Below are positions 32,050 to 42,308 of a DNA stretch of 64,000 bases, piece after piece. The notes beneath the pieces are model-generated. The model did no database searches. It was given only the letters and a program-made list of their open reading frames with translations, and had not been told where the DNA came from. The DNA is taken from NCBI GenBank assembly GCA_029964075.1, contig CM057150.1, positions 2,879,717-2,943,716 of the forward strand, written 5' to 3'. The position numbers and the translations under genes were made by a program. Origin of the DNA: Patiria pectinifera (lineage: Eukaryota > Echinodermata > Asteroidea > Valvatida > Asterinidae). The number at the start of each line of letters is the position of its first letter. The first letter of the stretch is position 1.

Positions 32050-32690
32050 AGCCAAAGTCAAGTTATCATCTGGAAACCATTCACCTTTTCCTCAACATAG
32101 TGACCTTGACCCCTGACCTCTGATCCCAGAACCAATCCCAACATGCCTGTACCAATGGGCATGCAACCTCCTATCATACATAAACCATTTATCTTTAACT
32201 CACCGAGGTGACATATACCTTTGGCCTTTGACCCCAAAACCAATCCCAACTTGCCTACTCCAAAGGGCAACCGCCTACCAAAGTTAGACACCAAAATCCT
32301 ATATCTTACTCAAGTTATCATCCGGAAACCATTGAGGTTTAACTCACCATGGTGACCTTGACCTTTGACCTTTTGACCCCAAAACCATCCCAACTTGCCT
32401 ACTTCCAAAGACAACCCCTACCAAAGTTAGACACCAAATTCTTATTTCTAAATTAAGTTATCCGGAAACCATTTACCTTTTACTCACCAAGGTGACCTTG
32501 ACCTTTGACCTTTTGACCTCAAAACCAATTCCAACTTGCTTACTCCTAAGGGCAACCACCAACCAAATTTACAATCCCAAACAACATTTCTAACTCAAGT
32601 TATCATCCGGAAACTAAGCTGCCTGAACAGACGGACGGACGGACAGACATACGGACAAACGCCGTAGGCGATGAAAATAACTCTCGTGCC
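32050..32690 (+). repeat. TGACCTTTGACC tandem repeat with CGGACGGACGGAC tail
   Basis: Four to five diverged units of about 130 bp repeat: CAAGTTATCATCCGGAAACC, a CTCACCAAGGTGACCTTGAC stretch continuing CTTTGACC, then AAAACCAATCCCAACTTGCC. The array ends in GACGGACGGACGGACAGACA and GCCGTAGGCGATGAAAATAA. The whole segment is missing from the duplicate block near 58070. The reverse complement contains GGTCAAAGGTCA. Confidence 0.7.
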
Positions 32691-33281
32691 TCTCGGCTGA
32701 GGGGTAAAAATGAATGTTAAATAGTTTGCAAATAATTATAAGAGGAGTAAAAAATGCATAGAATTAATGAATATCAGGATCCCTTTAATATTGTTTTAAA
32801 AAAAGTACAAAAATAGCTGTACATTGCATCGTTTCTGGAAAATCCTAGATACTGCCAGGAATACAAATGTATACATGTAATAAATATTTCATTTACAATG
32901 CATTTCAGCGAATCGAGAAGAAAGACACGTGCATAATCTCTCTATATATAAATCCTAAGTTACACAACGTCTATATAAAAAAAGCTATCCAAATGTGCGT
33001 TTTATATGTTAAGTTAAAAATGAAGTTAAAATGAAACTGGTTTTCAGATTTAGTTTTCCATTTGTAGAAAAAGGTGTCGTTACTTAGAGGATCGTATTGT
33101 CTTTTCTATTTTAGGAAATTTGGATGTTTTAGGTTTGTATGGTTAAAAGTAATTAAAACAAATATCTGAATTATTCGAAATTGTTGGAGATAACCAGATT
33201 TGAAATCATTTACCACGGTATTTCAGAGAATATAGTTGTAAGGCGCTTCGGAGTCACACCTGCAGTTGGTACGATAGGCAA

Positions 33282-33391
33282 CTAAAGTTGATCTTTGTGT
33301 TTATCTGTGTCCTGCGGGGCTTCGTGAGATGACACACAGTTGTACGCTGGTGGGGGGTCATCGTTGTTTTCGTCAGTATAGACTTCCAATT
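33282..33391 (-). CDS. Gene 2 last coding exon: tail with PPPAY
   Basis: The acceptor TTTTGGAATGTAG opens a 110-bp exon ending in TAG. It encodes ELEVYTDENNDDPPPAYNCV and continues to KDQL. PPPAY fits PPxY, the WW-domain ligand; YNCV fits YxxPhi, an endocytosis signal. Gene 3's exon is the same length. Here the C-terminus is KDHKDQL-like rather than DENEEQV. The exon itself is open, but the preceding tail exons are frameshifted. Confidence 0.75.
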
Positions 33392-34119
33392 CTACATTCC
33401 AAAAGTGAAGATTGAAAAAAGCTGGATCAGTTATTTAGGTAGGCCCGTGCATTATGATTGTTGGAAACTGGAAGTCATGTACTTTCACGGTTATCAATAT
33501 GTTGATGCCGTCTGATTAGCGTATTTACGAAGATAATCGCGTATAAAACTGAATTCAGAAGTTTACCTATTTTTAAACGGTTGACAAACTACCGGCTGGC
33601 TGGTCTGAAAACTTTTCGAGTGTCATATGAATTTTGGACTCCTATAAAATCTGGTCCCTTTTACACTCTTAAGATTGATGAATATAAAGTCCTCTATTAG
33701 GCATGCACAATTTTAAAAATGAGTCAGTATTTCCTTCAAAACTAATTTACACTACACCAGCACAACTGCGTTCTGAGCCACTCCCACAGTGCGCATCATG
33801 CGCCAATTTCCGTATAAGGAGTTAAGACTACTCGCTAAAAAGCACATACCATAACATAGCTAGAGGGGTGTTTATGACACGAAAACACGAAGTACATTTT
33901 TGAACAAAATCGCTGGAAATCTATTGTTTTACTTGTTTTTACTCTTTGACCAGAAGGGTATTTATCAATAAAAATAAATATACGCTGGTCATTACAGGCG
34001 TCCAGTTTCCAAACTGGTCTTAAACATAGTGTTTCAAAACCAGCCAAGCACACATGTATTCCCCATGTTAACCGATGTATTGATGACCTAAGAGACGAAA
34101 GTAGGTCGATTTTGGTGAC

Positions 34120-34164
34120 CGAGAGGCACGTACGTCGGAGGCGGGGTTGTATACCTCAACTCTC
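34120..34164 (-). pseudogene. Gene 2 tail exon, frameshifted
   Basis: The acceptor TTAAATCAG and the start RVEVYN match gene 3's TVEVYT. After GTATAC, 11 nt present in gene 3 are missing, so the PPPTY segment is read in another frame. The donor GTAAGA of genes 1 and 3 is replaced by GTCACC. The downstream homology (ACCAAAATCGACC) shows the alignment is right. Confidence 0.7.
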
Positions 34165-34216
34165 CTGATTTAACACGATTTTATTTTTAAAAAAGTATCT
34201 GGACCCTAACATCAAT

Positions 34217-34363
34217 AGACCTAAGAGGTAATGACGTCACACTTTGTTTACATGTGCGCTTTCCTACGTAGTAGACGGACCCCACTTTATCTGGCGTCCC
34301 GACTTCGCTCCCATAGGAAAGCGCATATGTAAACAAAGCCATTACGTCATTACGTCTCAGGTC
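34217..34363 (+). mobile_element. Small foldback MITE in a gene 2 intron
   Basis: Arms of about 50 nt pair GGTAATGACGTCACACTTTG and TTACATGTGCGCTTTCCTA with TAGGAAAGCGCATATGTAA and CATTACGTCATTACGTCTCA. The surrounding sequence in the gene 3 copy (59600 region) continues CTGGACCC without it, so it is an insertion. Confidence 0.55.
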
Positions 34364-34751
34364 CATTGGAAAAGGCTAAGTCAGGCAAACATCCCTTTTC
34401 ATCCATTCAACATACCTGACAAGTGGCATAGCGTCCGTGGAGTAAGGTGAGGCAGGCAGCTACCCAATAAGCCAGTAATTGACAAGACTACCTAGCCAGT
34501 GACCCATCACTAAAGGCAGCAAGTCTCTTAAGCTAGCCATGCAGTCAGCAATGGACCGATCCAGTCAGCCCCTCCCACTGCGCACGTGGGCAAATTAATA
34601 GGTGCTCCTTTCCAATGCCACACTACATTTTCCTGCCGCGCGCATCATACGCGCGTGCACGCATGTCGGACTTTTGTGCAACGCGATGTCGGACATAAAT
34701 CACGGCTGTGACTGGTCAGAATAACATGGGGCGGTGCTTTCTGGATCGGTC

Positions 34752-36009
34752 TGTTACAACTGATAATGTAGTAACCAACGGATAATGTATCACGAACCGA
34801 TAATGTGGCACAAATTGACTGATACTGTATCACTAACCGATAATGTAGCAAAAATTGACTGATAGTGTAGTAGAATTTGTATCCGATAATGTATCACGTG
34901 TCGACGGATAATGTAACTACAAAATAACTGTATCCGATAATGTATTACCACGGAACGGATGCTGTATCAACCGATAAAGTACCAAACATCAACCGATAAT
35001 GTATCAAAAATCAACCGATAATGTATCAGTACGGGGAAAAGTGTACGCAAATGTTTGTTTTATGTCCTATATATCCCGCCCCACTCTTTGACCGGAGAAG
35101 GGGGTCTGGGCTATTGGATCACCCCACCCCCATTATTTTGTATTTAGAGAAAAAAAGACAGAATTTGAGGTGTTTTTCAAACATTCCAACTGCCGAAATG
35201 TATTAAATAGTACTGAGAAAGGGAGAGAAAGCACCAAAAGCCTGAAATGCGCTGATACATCAGTATCATGAACAGCGCCCCCAGTGTCATGTGGTCTCCC
35301 TCCCCCCTTGGCACATTCTGGAAGTGGCGTTGAACTTTGCGCGCGAACCAGTACAGTACAGTTTGCATATGCTGTGTCCCATCCATTGATCTCCATACGG
35401 AGATCAACAGTCCCGTGTGTCCATGCATGGTGCTCTCAAACGTGGTAAAACGCGCCCTCTTGGGTTAGAGCACGGAGCCCATACGGAGGCCAAGTGTCCG
35501 GAGAAAAGAACTTGTCCACATTTTAGCGCGGATGTGTGAATGCAGTTACCCCCCCCCCCCTCCATCAAAAGCTGGATACGCCACTAGCCTAGGCCCACTT
35601 GGAAGTAGAGCGTCTCCAAACCAGAGCAACTCCCTCCCAAATTCACAAAAAAAATATTCTTAATGATAAACTTTCCCGAGTGGGGACTTATCATAGCAAA
35701 GGCACTTATTAGACTTCAATTAATTTGCAATATTTCCATCTTTTCCAAATATACTGATACATTATCGGTTGATTTTTGATACATTATCGGTTGACACAGT
35801 ATCCGTTCCGTGGTGATACATTATCGGATACAGTTATTTTGTAGTTACATTATCCGTCGACACGTGATACATTATCGGATACAAATTTTACTACACCATC
35901 AGTCAATTTTTGCTACATTATCGGTTAGTGATACAATATTGGTCAATTTGTGATACATTATCGGTTGGTGATACGTTATCCGTTGGTTACTACATTATCA
36001 GTTGTAACA
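34752..36009 (+). mobile_element. DNA transposon with arrayed CGATAATGTA repeats in long TIRs
   Basis: The ends are TGTTACAACTGATAATG and its complement, flanked by the 6-bp duplication TCGGTC (34746-34751 and 36010-36015). Each terminal inverted repeat is about 280 bp and consists of about a dozen short units such as ACCGATAATGTATCA. The 0.7-kb interior has no transposase. A 197-bp derivative with the same ends is at 55715-55911. Confidence 0.8.
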
Positions 36010-36343
36010 TCGGTCCATTGTCACTAAGCCTTTTCCCAAGTGTCAGTTGAAAAGAGCGATAAAAATGCACCTCGAGATGTTTTCAAGTCGAACTTGGTGT
36101 CTCAAGTAGTCAACGCTGATTACCATTCAAACATCGACCTACATGCTCGTTTCCTATCGAGGTGGTATGGATGACAATCAATTTTATGTGGTTAAAAGAC
36201 AAACACCAGCACGTGAAGTTTCGAGGACTTGACATTCTGAAATATGCTTGAAAGGTATTTACAAAAAAGAGTAAACATCCAGAAAAAGAGCAGTTTTATA
36301 TGCACTGTACTGACTGGACAAACTAGCAATAGCATTTCATAAC

Positions 36344-37007
36344 TCGTCACCGTCACCACGAAGTGACACTCACATCAAAAAATCAGTATTTTGCGATTTC
36401 CAGTTTTTTTCCTGATTTGTGATTAATTACACATAATATATCACCTCAAGAAGTTACTAAACACATAGTTAATTAGCTTTGTCAAAACAGTAATTAACAT
36501 TAATGAACGTTTGCAACTTAATAGGTCAAAACCGGAAAATGCGTTTTCACAAAGTGTGCTTTACCATTCTTTTGCATGTAAACTGCCTGCACACTACACG
36601 TCAAAAACGGGTTTTGCGTTTTCACGAAGTAACACAAATGTCACGTGATACGCGCGACTCACTTCTGGCGTCATCACGAAGTAGCGCTAACCCATTAGCT
36701 AATACACATGGTTAGCGTCACTTCGTGAAAACTCGAACAGCGCATATTCTTATTTTAGAGATTTTACGAAGTGACCTTAAGGTTAATTAGTTGAAAACTC
36801 ATGAATATTATTTGTTTTCAATAAAAATCATATATTAACGTGACATTCAAGATCCCAGCTTTTAGACAATGTAAAAAATATGAATTTTGAGGCTAATACG
36901 ATGTCCAGATCACCGTTTCAAAATATCACCAACTTAAATCGCTTGTATCTCGAAACACACATTTTCCACTTCGCGGGGTTAAGGTTACTTCGTGGTGTCG
37001 GTGACTA
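36344..37007 (+). mobile_element. MITE with CACGAAGT motifs, absent from the duplicate block
   Basis: Terminal repeats CGTCACCGTCACCACGAAGT and the complement ACTTCGTGGTGTCGGTGAC bound 664 bp. At least six internal CACGAAGT or ACTTCGTG motifs are spread through the element. In the gene 3 block TTTCATAAC joins directly to CATGCAAACCATGCATG (60258-60282), which gives the empty site. Confidence 0.75.
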
Positions 37008-37205
37008 TGCAACCCATGCATGATACTTTACACCTGAAAACTTTGCTCGCACACAACTCTTGGCCACATTTTCCAAAAAGAACACTACTCTTTTTTCGAT
37101 TAAACCATAACGCATTCTGGGTCAGGTTTTAATCAGTAACTACTACCTGTTTCAAAATAATCTTAACTTTTGTTCATGCGAATGAAATGGCATTTCATTA
37201 CTTAC

Positions 37206-37246
37206 GTATTCGGTTGTGGTGCAGTCCTAGATCCTCCCCACTTCAT
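37206..37246 (-). pseudogene. Gene 2 short cytoplasmic exon with insertion and stop
   Basis: The acceptor TTATAG and donor GTAAGT are intact, and the exon starts DEVGR as in gene 3. It is 41 bp instead of 34: the extra ATCTAGG shifts the frame and places TAG at 37229-37227. A transcript using it would end five to six residues after the membrane exon's juxtamembrane cysteines. Confidence 0.75.
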
Positions 37247-37596
37247 CTATAACACTTATAACACAGATAAATGTTCCAAAAATGCGTGTAATCCAGAATG
37301 AATACCAGAATACGTTTCTTCTTTTTTTCGGGGTGGATCTGTAGGAAGGTGTGTACTGGCTTAGCTTTCTGCATCATTTAAATTGCAGATATCAATTTCT
37401 AACTTTTGGTATCTTTTTGGAATAGAGAACCGCTCCTCGACTTTTTGATTCCGAGTAACCTTTTTTTGTGCATAATGATTCCACGAGGAAAATACATTTA
37501 ATAACGTGAACTATCTAAATGATGGTCAGTACATGTACATCTATAACTCATGTATTTGAAGACTACGAAATGGATTTGTCCTTTCATTTGGCTCAC

Positions 37597-37752
37597 CATC
37601 AGGACTACCGCAACAGCACTTGTAGATGTTGCAACACATAGCAATGGTCAGGAGAATAACGGTCACAGCCATGCTCGCAGCTATGATCAGCACTCTAATG
37701 CTCTTGTCATCACCTGTTGCTGTTGGACGGTTGGGCCCAGAAGTCGCTCTCA
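37597..37752 (-). CDS. Gene 2 transmembrane exon
   Basis: The acceptor TGTACCAAAG opens a 156-bp phase 1-1 exon with donor GATG|GTGAGC. It encodes a Thr/Pro/Ser stalk (TSGPNRPTATG), a helix RVLIIAASMAVTVILLTIAM and the cysteine-rich stop-transfer CCNIYKCCCG, which could be palmitoylated. Gene 3 has the same KCC feature; gene 1 has YYRKR instead. Confidence 0.85.
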
Positions 37753-38009
37753 CTTTGGTACATAGAAACAGTTTGTGAATGAAAGTGGAGAGAATGAGTA
37801 GATTTAATGTGACTGTAGGACCAGTCCATTATTGTGGCATCCAAAGGTGTAACATTGTTGGGTTCCCGCTACTGGAAGTATCATTACAATTGACTTCAAA
37901 TTATTTATTTATTTGTTTCTCAGGTTTCGCTGTACATAATTACTCTTGGTGAAAGAAAGTAGTTAAAAGAATGTGTCCAATCGTCCCAATCGTAACATGA
38001 GAAACTTAC

Positions 38010-38264
38010 TAATCGTAACATGAGAAAAGGAGCCGCACAGCTCGTCCAGACAGTAGAGACAGCGCAAGTGGTCTACGGGATACGGGCCGGAGTACAGGAA
38101 GTGCCCGTCATGCTGAATGCAGTCCAGGTCTGGCCTCAGACTCACCCATTCCCCTTGAGCTTCGTCATATACCTCAAGTCGTAGACAGGTTCCGGCGTCG
38201 TCGTCTTCCGGTATACTGATGATGATAAACTCGCCTGTTGTATGGGCGTAAATCACTATTATAC
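38010..38264 (-). CDS. Gene 2 second CR module
   Basis: The acceptor TTTCTCTCTCAG opens a 255-bp phase 1-1 exon ending ATTA|GTAAGT. Key matches are GIIVIY, IPEDDDAGTCLRL, WVSLRPDLDCIQHDG, FLYSGPYP and RCLYCLDELCG. It is closer to gene 3's CR than to gene 2's own first CR (51423-51683), which suggests position-specific lineages. A 17-nt direct duplication, AATCGTAACATGAGAAA, overlaps the donor region. Confidence 0.88.
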
Positions 38265-38339
38265 CTGAGAGAGAAAGCAATTATAATAAAAACGGGTTTT
38301 TTTTGTAAAATGTTTTAGTCTTCATATGTGTGGGGCAGA

Positions 38340-39192
38340 TCTTCGTCATCGAAGAGTTCGGGAGTACAGTAAATCAGTTGCGCCGTTGTTGCCTTTCGTG
38401 ACGTCGGCGTCTGGCTTCAGCATTTCGCCGCTCGGTATCCGCCGTTGCAGTTTTGACGCCATCTTTTGTTGCAGCTTGCCAGCCAGGACGGTCCATGGCC
38501 AGAATTTCCAAGTTGTTGATTGAAATGTTGGCGGCATCATGTCGCAGGGGCCGCGTCCGGCACGGAACCCGCAAAGGGCTTCAGGGAGTTGCCTTTCCGC
38601 TACCCGCTGAAGACGCTTGAGCAGTACTTTGGCCAGGATCTTGCCTGCGATTGACAGTAGAGATATGCCACGGTAGTTGCCACACTTGTTCGAATCATTA
38701 CGTGGTCGGTGTCAACGTCAGCTCCCCGCGTGGCCCTGGTGCTGAGTATATCGGTAAGATCAGCCCTGCAGACCAACCCATAGTTGAGGAGATGCCAGCG
38801 CTTTGATCGAGGGTGCTGCAAGCTGTAGAACCACCTCGGCGGGATATTGAAAAAGGTGTTGGTCACAGCTAGGTGTAGTTCAGTGCAGAAGTTGAGTAGT
38901 AGCTCACCGTTCGAATTTGGCTTCCCTCTGCCGAACTTACCAATCACTCGTTGCCACAGTGCGTGATCACTCCCCACACGTGCATTGAGGTCGCCCAGTA
39001 CCACTAACTTGTCCAACTTAGGTACAGCTTCAAGGTGACGATGCAAAAGTCCTCCTCGATTGTGTCGTCGTTTGTCATGGTTGGGGCGTATGCGCAGAAG
39101 AGTGCCATATGACGGTTGACAGCAGCTGCGAGTTGCAGGTGCAGAGAGATCATCCTATCGGAGATGCAGAAAGGATGGGTGGTCATCTCCAT
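38340..39192 (-). mobile_element. RTE-like LINE remnant with internal deletions
   Basis: Minus-strand pieces in order: an endonuclease part (ALFCAYAPTMTNDD, then VLGDLNARVGSDHALW, HPRSKRWHLLNY and DTDHVMIR), a short RT start (SIAGKILAKVLL, ALCGFRAGRGPCD) and a C-terminal piece (LAMDRPGWQAATKDGVKT). The middle of the RT, including its catalytic motifs, is gone and the pieces lie in different frames. The gene 3 block lacks it: TTTTAGTCTAC continues toward CATTTTCTGTAGTAAT without an insert. Confidence 0.8.
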
Positions 39193-39662
39193 TTTCTGTA
39201 GTAATGATAACCTCTCACATTATTATCTTAAAAGAATTGTTTCTGAAATTTGAATAAAGCTCAGTGTCGCAATCAAACAGGTACAACACCGAGATCAATA
39301 CACTTATATTGCCCATTTCATACGGAATTCCGACTGCCCATTTCATACGGATTTCCGACTGCAATGTCACAAAATGGAGAGAAAAAATGTACTTAATGAA
39401 GGTTAGTAGCAGATTGGATTCGTTCACAGCTGATAGCAAGAATCAACGGGGTTGTGTGTTTGTTTGTTTGTTGTTTGTGTGTTTGTATTTTGTTCGCTTA
39501 TTTTTGCATTTATTTATTTGAAGTCTCTACGGGTATATCACAAATATATAATTACAGGAAATCAAGAGTATTATTTCTTTTCTGAAAAATTGTAACAATA
39601 TGCTATTTAAAAACATATCGGGGGGCCGGGTCTTTTCCAAATGTGGACTTGTTGCTACTCAC

Positions 39663-39950
39663 GGTTAGTGCGCACGATCAGAATCGCATAAGGACACGAG
39701 CAAAGTTTGTTGGATGCATACAATGCTACTTGGTAGAGAGTGTCCGGTTGGAGGTCATAGTAAGATTTCGTAGCAGAATAAGGCTCATTTGAGATCCAGG
39801 CAAGTGGATCAAACTCATCAGGAATCTTGCGAATGTTGGAAAAACAATTCTGAAACTTCTCGCCTCTGTCGTATCCCAGCTTCCATTTTACCCGGTTTTA
39901 TATGTAACGTTTTTTACCCACCACGTGCAATTTGACCAGTTCCAGTCTCA
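39663..39950 (-). pseudogene. Gene 2 second FN3 exon with in-frame stop
   Basis: The acceptor TTCTTTTCCAAGAG and donor ACC|GTGAGT define 288 bp in phase 1-1. After GKKRYI the codon is TAA (39900-39898), then the FN3 core continues: VKWKLGYDRGEK, NIRKIPDEFDP, TLYQVALYASNKL. The usual GPPEAP start has decayed. The stop truncates any product before the second CR and membrane segment. Confidence 0.75.
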
Positions 39951-40014
39951 CTCTTGGAAAAGAAGAATAAGTCTTTATAGCCGAAAACGATTCAGTTATG
40001 AGCAAAAGTGAAAC

Positions 40015-40341
40015 ATAGTTTTATCAGCTGTATTTCATGCTCGTAAAATGTACCGATGCTGCTGGCAGCCCTACACCTGTACATGCCATAATCCGTGCTG
40101 TTCTCCACTGCAGCGAAGACCACTTGACTAATGACACGATATCCAAACACCCCATCTCCGGATATGGTATCTTCCATGGAAATCCGGTCAGGTATTGTGT
40201 CCTTGGTTATAGTGGTGTCGTTTGGACCGTACCAAGTAACATTGGGGAGGGGAATGCCTTGAATGATGCATTCTAAGGTTGCTGTGTAGTTGTCGATCGC
40301 ACCAATCCAGGTTCCGTCCTTATTGCTTATTTGAGGGCCAT
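40015..40341 (-). CDS. Gene 2 fourth Ig-like domain; weak donor
   Basis: The acceptor ATGTCACAG opens an exon whose expected end (327 bp, same length as Ig 2) falls at CTAT|GTTTCA, a poor donor. It carries ATLECIIQG, VTWYGPN, DYGMYRCRAA and HEIQL. If the donor is skipped, translation runs on for ten codons beyond KL to a TGA, which would give a soluble form ending in FAHN. Confidence 0.75.
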
Positions 40342-40605
40342 CTGTGACATACAAAAGAGGAGGAAACTATGACAAGTATTGTCCACATTCGGATAAAGCC
40401 CTCAGTTGGAATCGTTTACAAAACTAATAGGGTCCTTCCCAAAGTATAAAAGGAGGACGTTGTCGGAGTTCCAAAATGGAGGATCTCACACTCATCCGTA
40501 ATTGAGTAGTAACCACTGTACTGGGTGAGTCGAAAAGAAAGTTGCCCAAATTAATTATTTTATAATATAGGTGTGAATTTGGTGAAGAGATGGTTGCATA
40601 CTCAC

Positions 40606-40902
40606 AGAAGACTACATTAACAGTCCAATCAGACAATCGATTCGGGTTCCAATCGTCTGACCACATACTTCTCCCAGCACATTGGTACCAGCCAGTCTGG
40701 TTTCTGAACACGTCCTTAAAAGTCAAGTCGTTACTGTTCGAAGTGAACGTTCGCTCGGTGAGAATGGTCGATATTTCCCGATCTAGACTGTGCCGCCACT
40801 CAATCCATCCCGAAAGGCCACTGTCGAAGGCACAGGTGAGCGTGACGTCATCCCCCTCCAGAACAGGTCTGGATGGGTTCTTCGTCACGCAAAGCTCCCA
40901 AA
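40606..40902 (-). CDS. Gene 2 third Ig-like domain
   Basis: The acceptor TTGGGCAG opens 297 bp, phase 1-1, with donor TTCT|GTGAGT. The joint reads VWELCVTKNPS; the domain shows VTLTCAFDSG, GWIEWRHSLDRE and TGWYQCAGRSMW. It matches gene 1's third Ig (20484-20807) in the VWEL start and in the RxSxDRE segment. Reading is fully open. Confidence 0.88.
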
Positions 40903-41071
40903 CTGCCCAAGTTAGATAAAAACATCAAAAACGCAATCTAGTCTCACATGAATCTTTATCAAAAAATCCTTTAATATCATCTTAGTTTTCTATAGGTTTT
41001 TCGTAGCATCTTATAGGATACTGTAGACGTTATGTATAGAGGAGGACAATGCCTTTGTTTCGCCTTGATAT

Positions 41072-42308
41072 TGTGGCGGGGATCTCCCCGGGCCAAACCA
41101 AAGTTCGTTGGGACCAAGTCTGACACCTATTAGAGTGTAGCTGATCTTCCCGAACGCAAGCTTTCCCAAGACGAGAGACCACTCAGAGCGACCTCAAGGC
41201 CTAGGGAGCAGGTCCGTTTTGGAGGAAATATACCGCCGATTATGATGATTGTGATTACCCACTGTTAATTGCACAATAAAGCAACAACAAATACACATGG
41301 ACAACAGGAATGTCGGCACCACAAATATGATCGTAATTTATTATACAATAATCAAGAAATATGCAGTAGTGATTGAGTCTTAATGAGGTGGTTAATTATC
41401 AGGGTCACTTAAATACACTTGCAAGTCAGCTAACAGCTCACCTAAGCAACAATTAATGCGCACAGCTTGAACAATGCGCCCAATGTAAACAATGCACTGG
41501 TAAGTCAACAGTGTGCACTAATGTAAACAATGCACTGGTAAGTCAACAATGTGCACTAATGTAAACAATGCACGGCTAAGTCAACAATATACACGAAGTA
41601 AACAACGTACACTAAGTAAACAATGTACACCAAGTCAACAACGTACACTAAATAAACAATGTACACTAAGTAAACAATGTACACCAAGTCAACAACGTAC
41701 ACTAAGTAAACAATGTACACCTATGCAAACAGTGCACACTAAGTCAACAACGTACACTAATGTAAGTAATACACACCAATGGAAATAACACACGTCAATG
41801 TAAGTAACGCACGCCAAGGTAAGTAACACACGGCAATGTAAGTAATGCACGCCAATGTAAGTAATACACGCTGTCAGCCTTAACCTGATTTACGCTTTAC
41901 CCATGCAAGCTAGCGTCAGCATCGTCCAGTACATTCACTAGTACGGCTGCGCGTCAGCATCACACAGCGCAACTTCAGCACAGTCAGGGCCAGCGCAATG
42001 TACGCAGTGCGCGTCAGCATTACCCAAAACACAGAGCGCGAGCAATATACGACCTTACCGTCCGCTGTCCACAGCTCAACTCCTCCACGCGATCACGTGA
42101 ATAGCCCTCACGTGAACATGCATACGCCGTACAAACACATATGCGTGTACTAAACCTATGGGCCTTAGGCAACCAATAGCGTACGTGGATTCAGCCACTG
42201 GGCACATACGCTCCGCCCAGTCACCAACACACAGTGAATTTACGTTAGTGCAATAGGAATGACGTAGTAAATAAACTGGCTACAAGTCGCCAAACACTTT
42301 CCGCTACA
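41072..42308 (-). repeat. 3' LTR of the Ty3/gypsy element
   Basis: 1237 bp, TGTGGCGGGG on the plus strand to CCGCTACA. It contains a degenerate minisatellite (41455-41875) of GTAAACAATGTACAC-type units, about 15-20 bp each. The five differences seen from the other LTR include T/C at about 41139 and A/T in CCCAAGACGAG versus CCCTAGACGAG. In element orientation it follows ORF3 by about 1 kb. Confidence 0.95.

Larger units (their letters stand above)
30870..38270 (-). repeat. Segmental duplication, gene 2 copy
   Basis: This stretch and 56610-61900 are diverged copies of one block that carries the 3' end of a receptor gene. Shared landmarks include GGTGGCGCTCTACATGGC (30894/56630), AAGAAGGCAGCAATGAGACA (30940/56660), GAAGCGGGCCTTCATGAGTG-type sequence (31735/57887), the last coding exon (33282/58570), AACATAGCTAGAGG (33852/59187) and the TM exon. 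The copies differ by several clean insertions, listed separately. Confidence 0.75.

Noticed and set aside
41549-41788. 79-codon frame MCTNVNN... present identically in both LTRs
   Set aside because: It is a reading of the LTR minisatellite, not a conserved protein.
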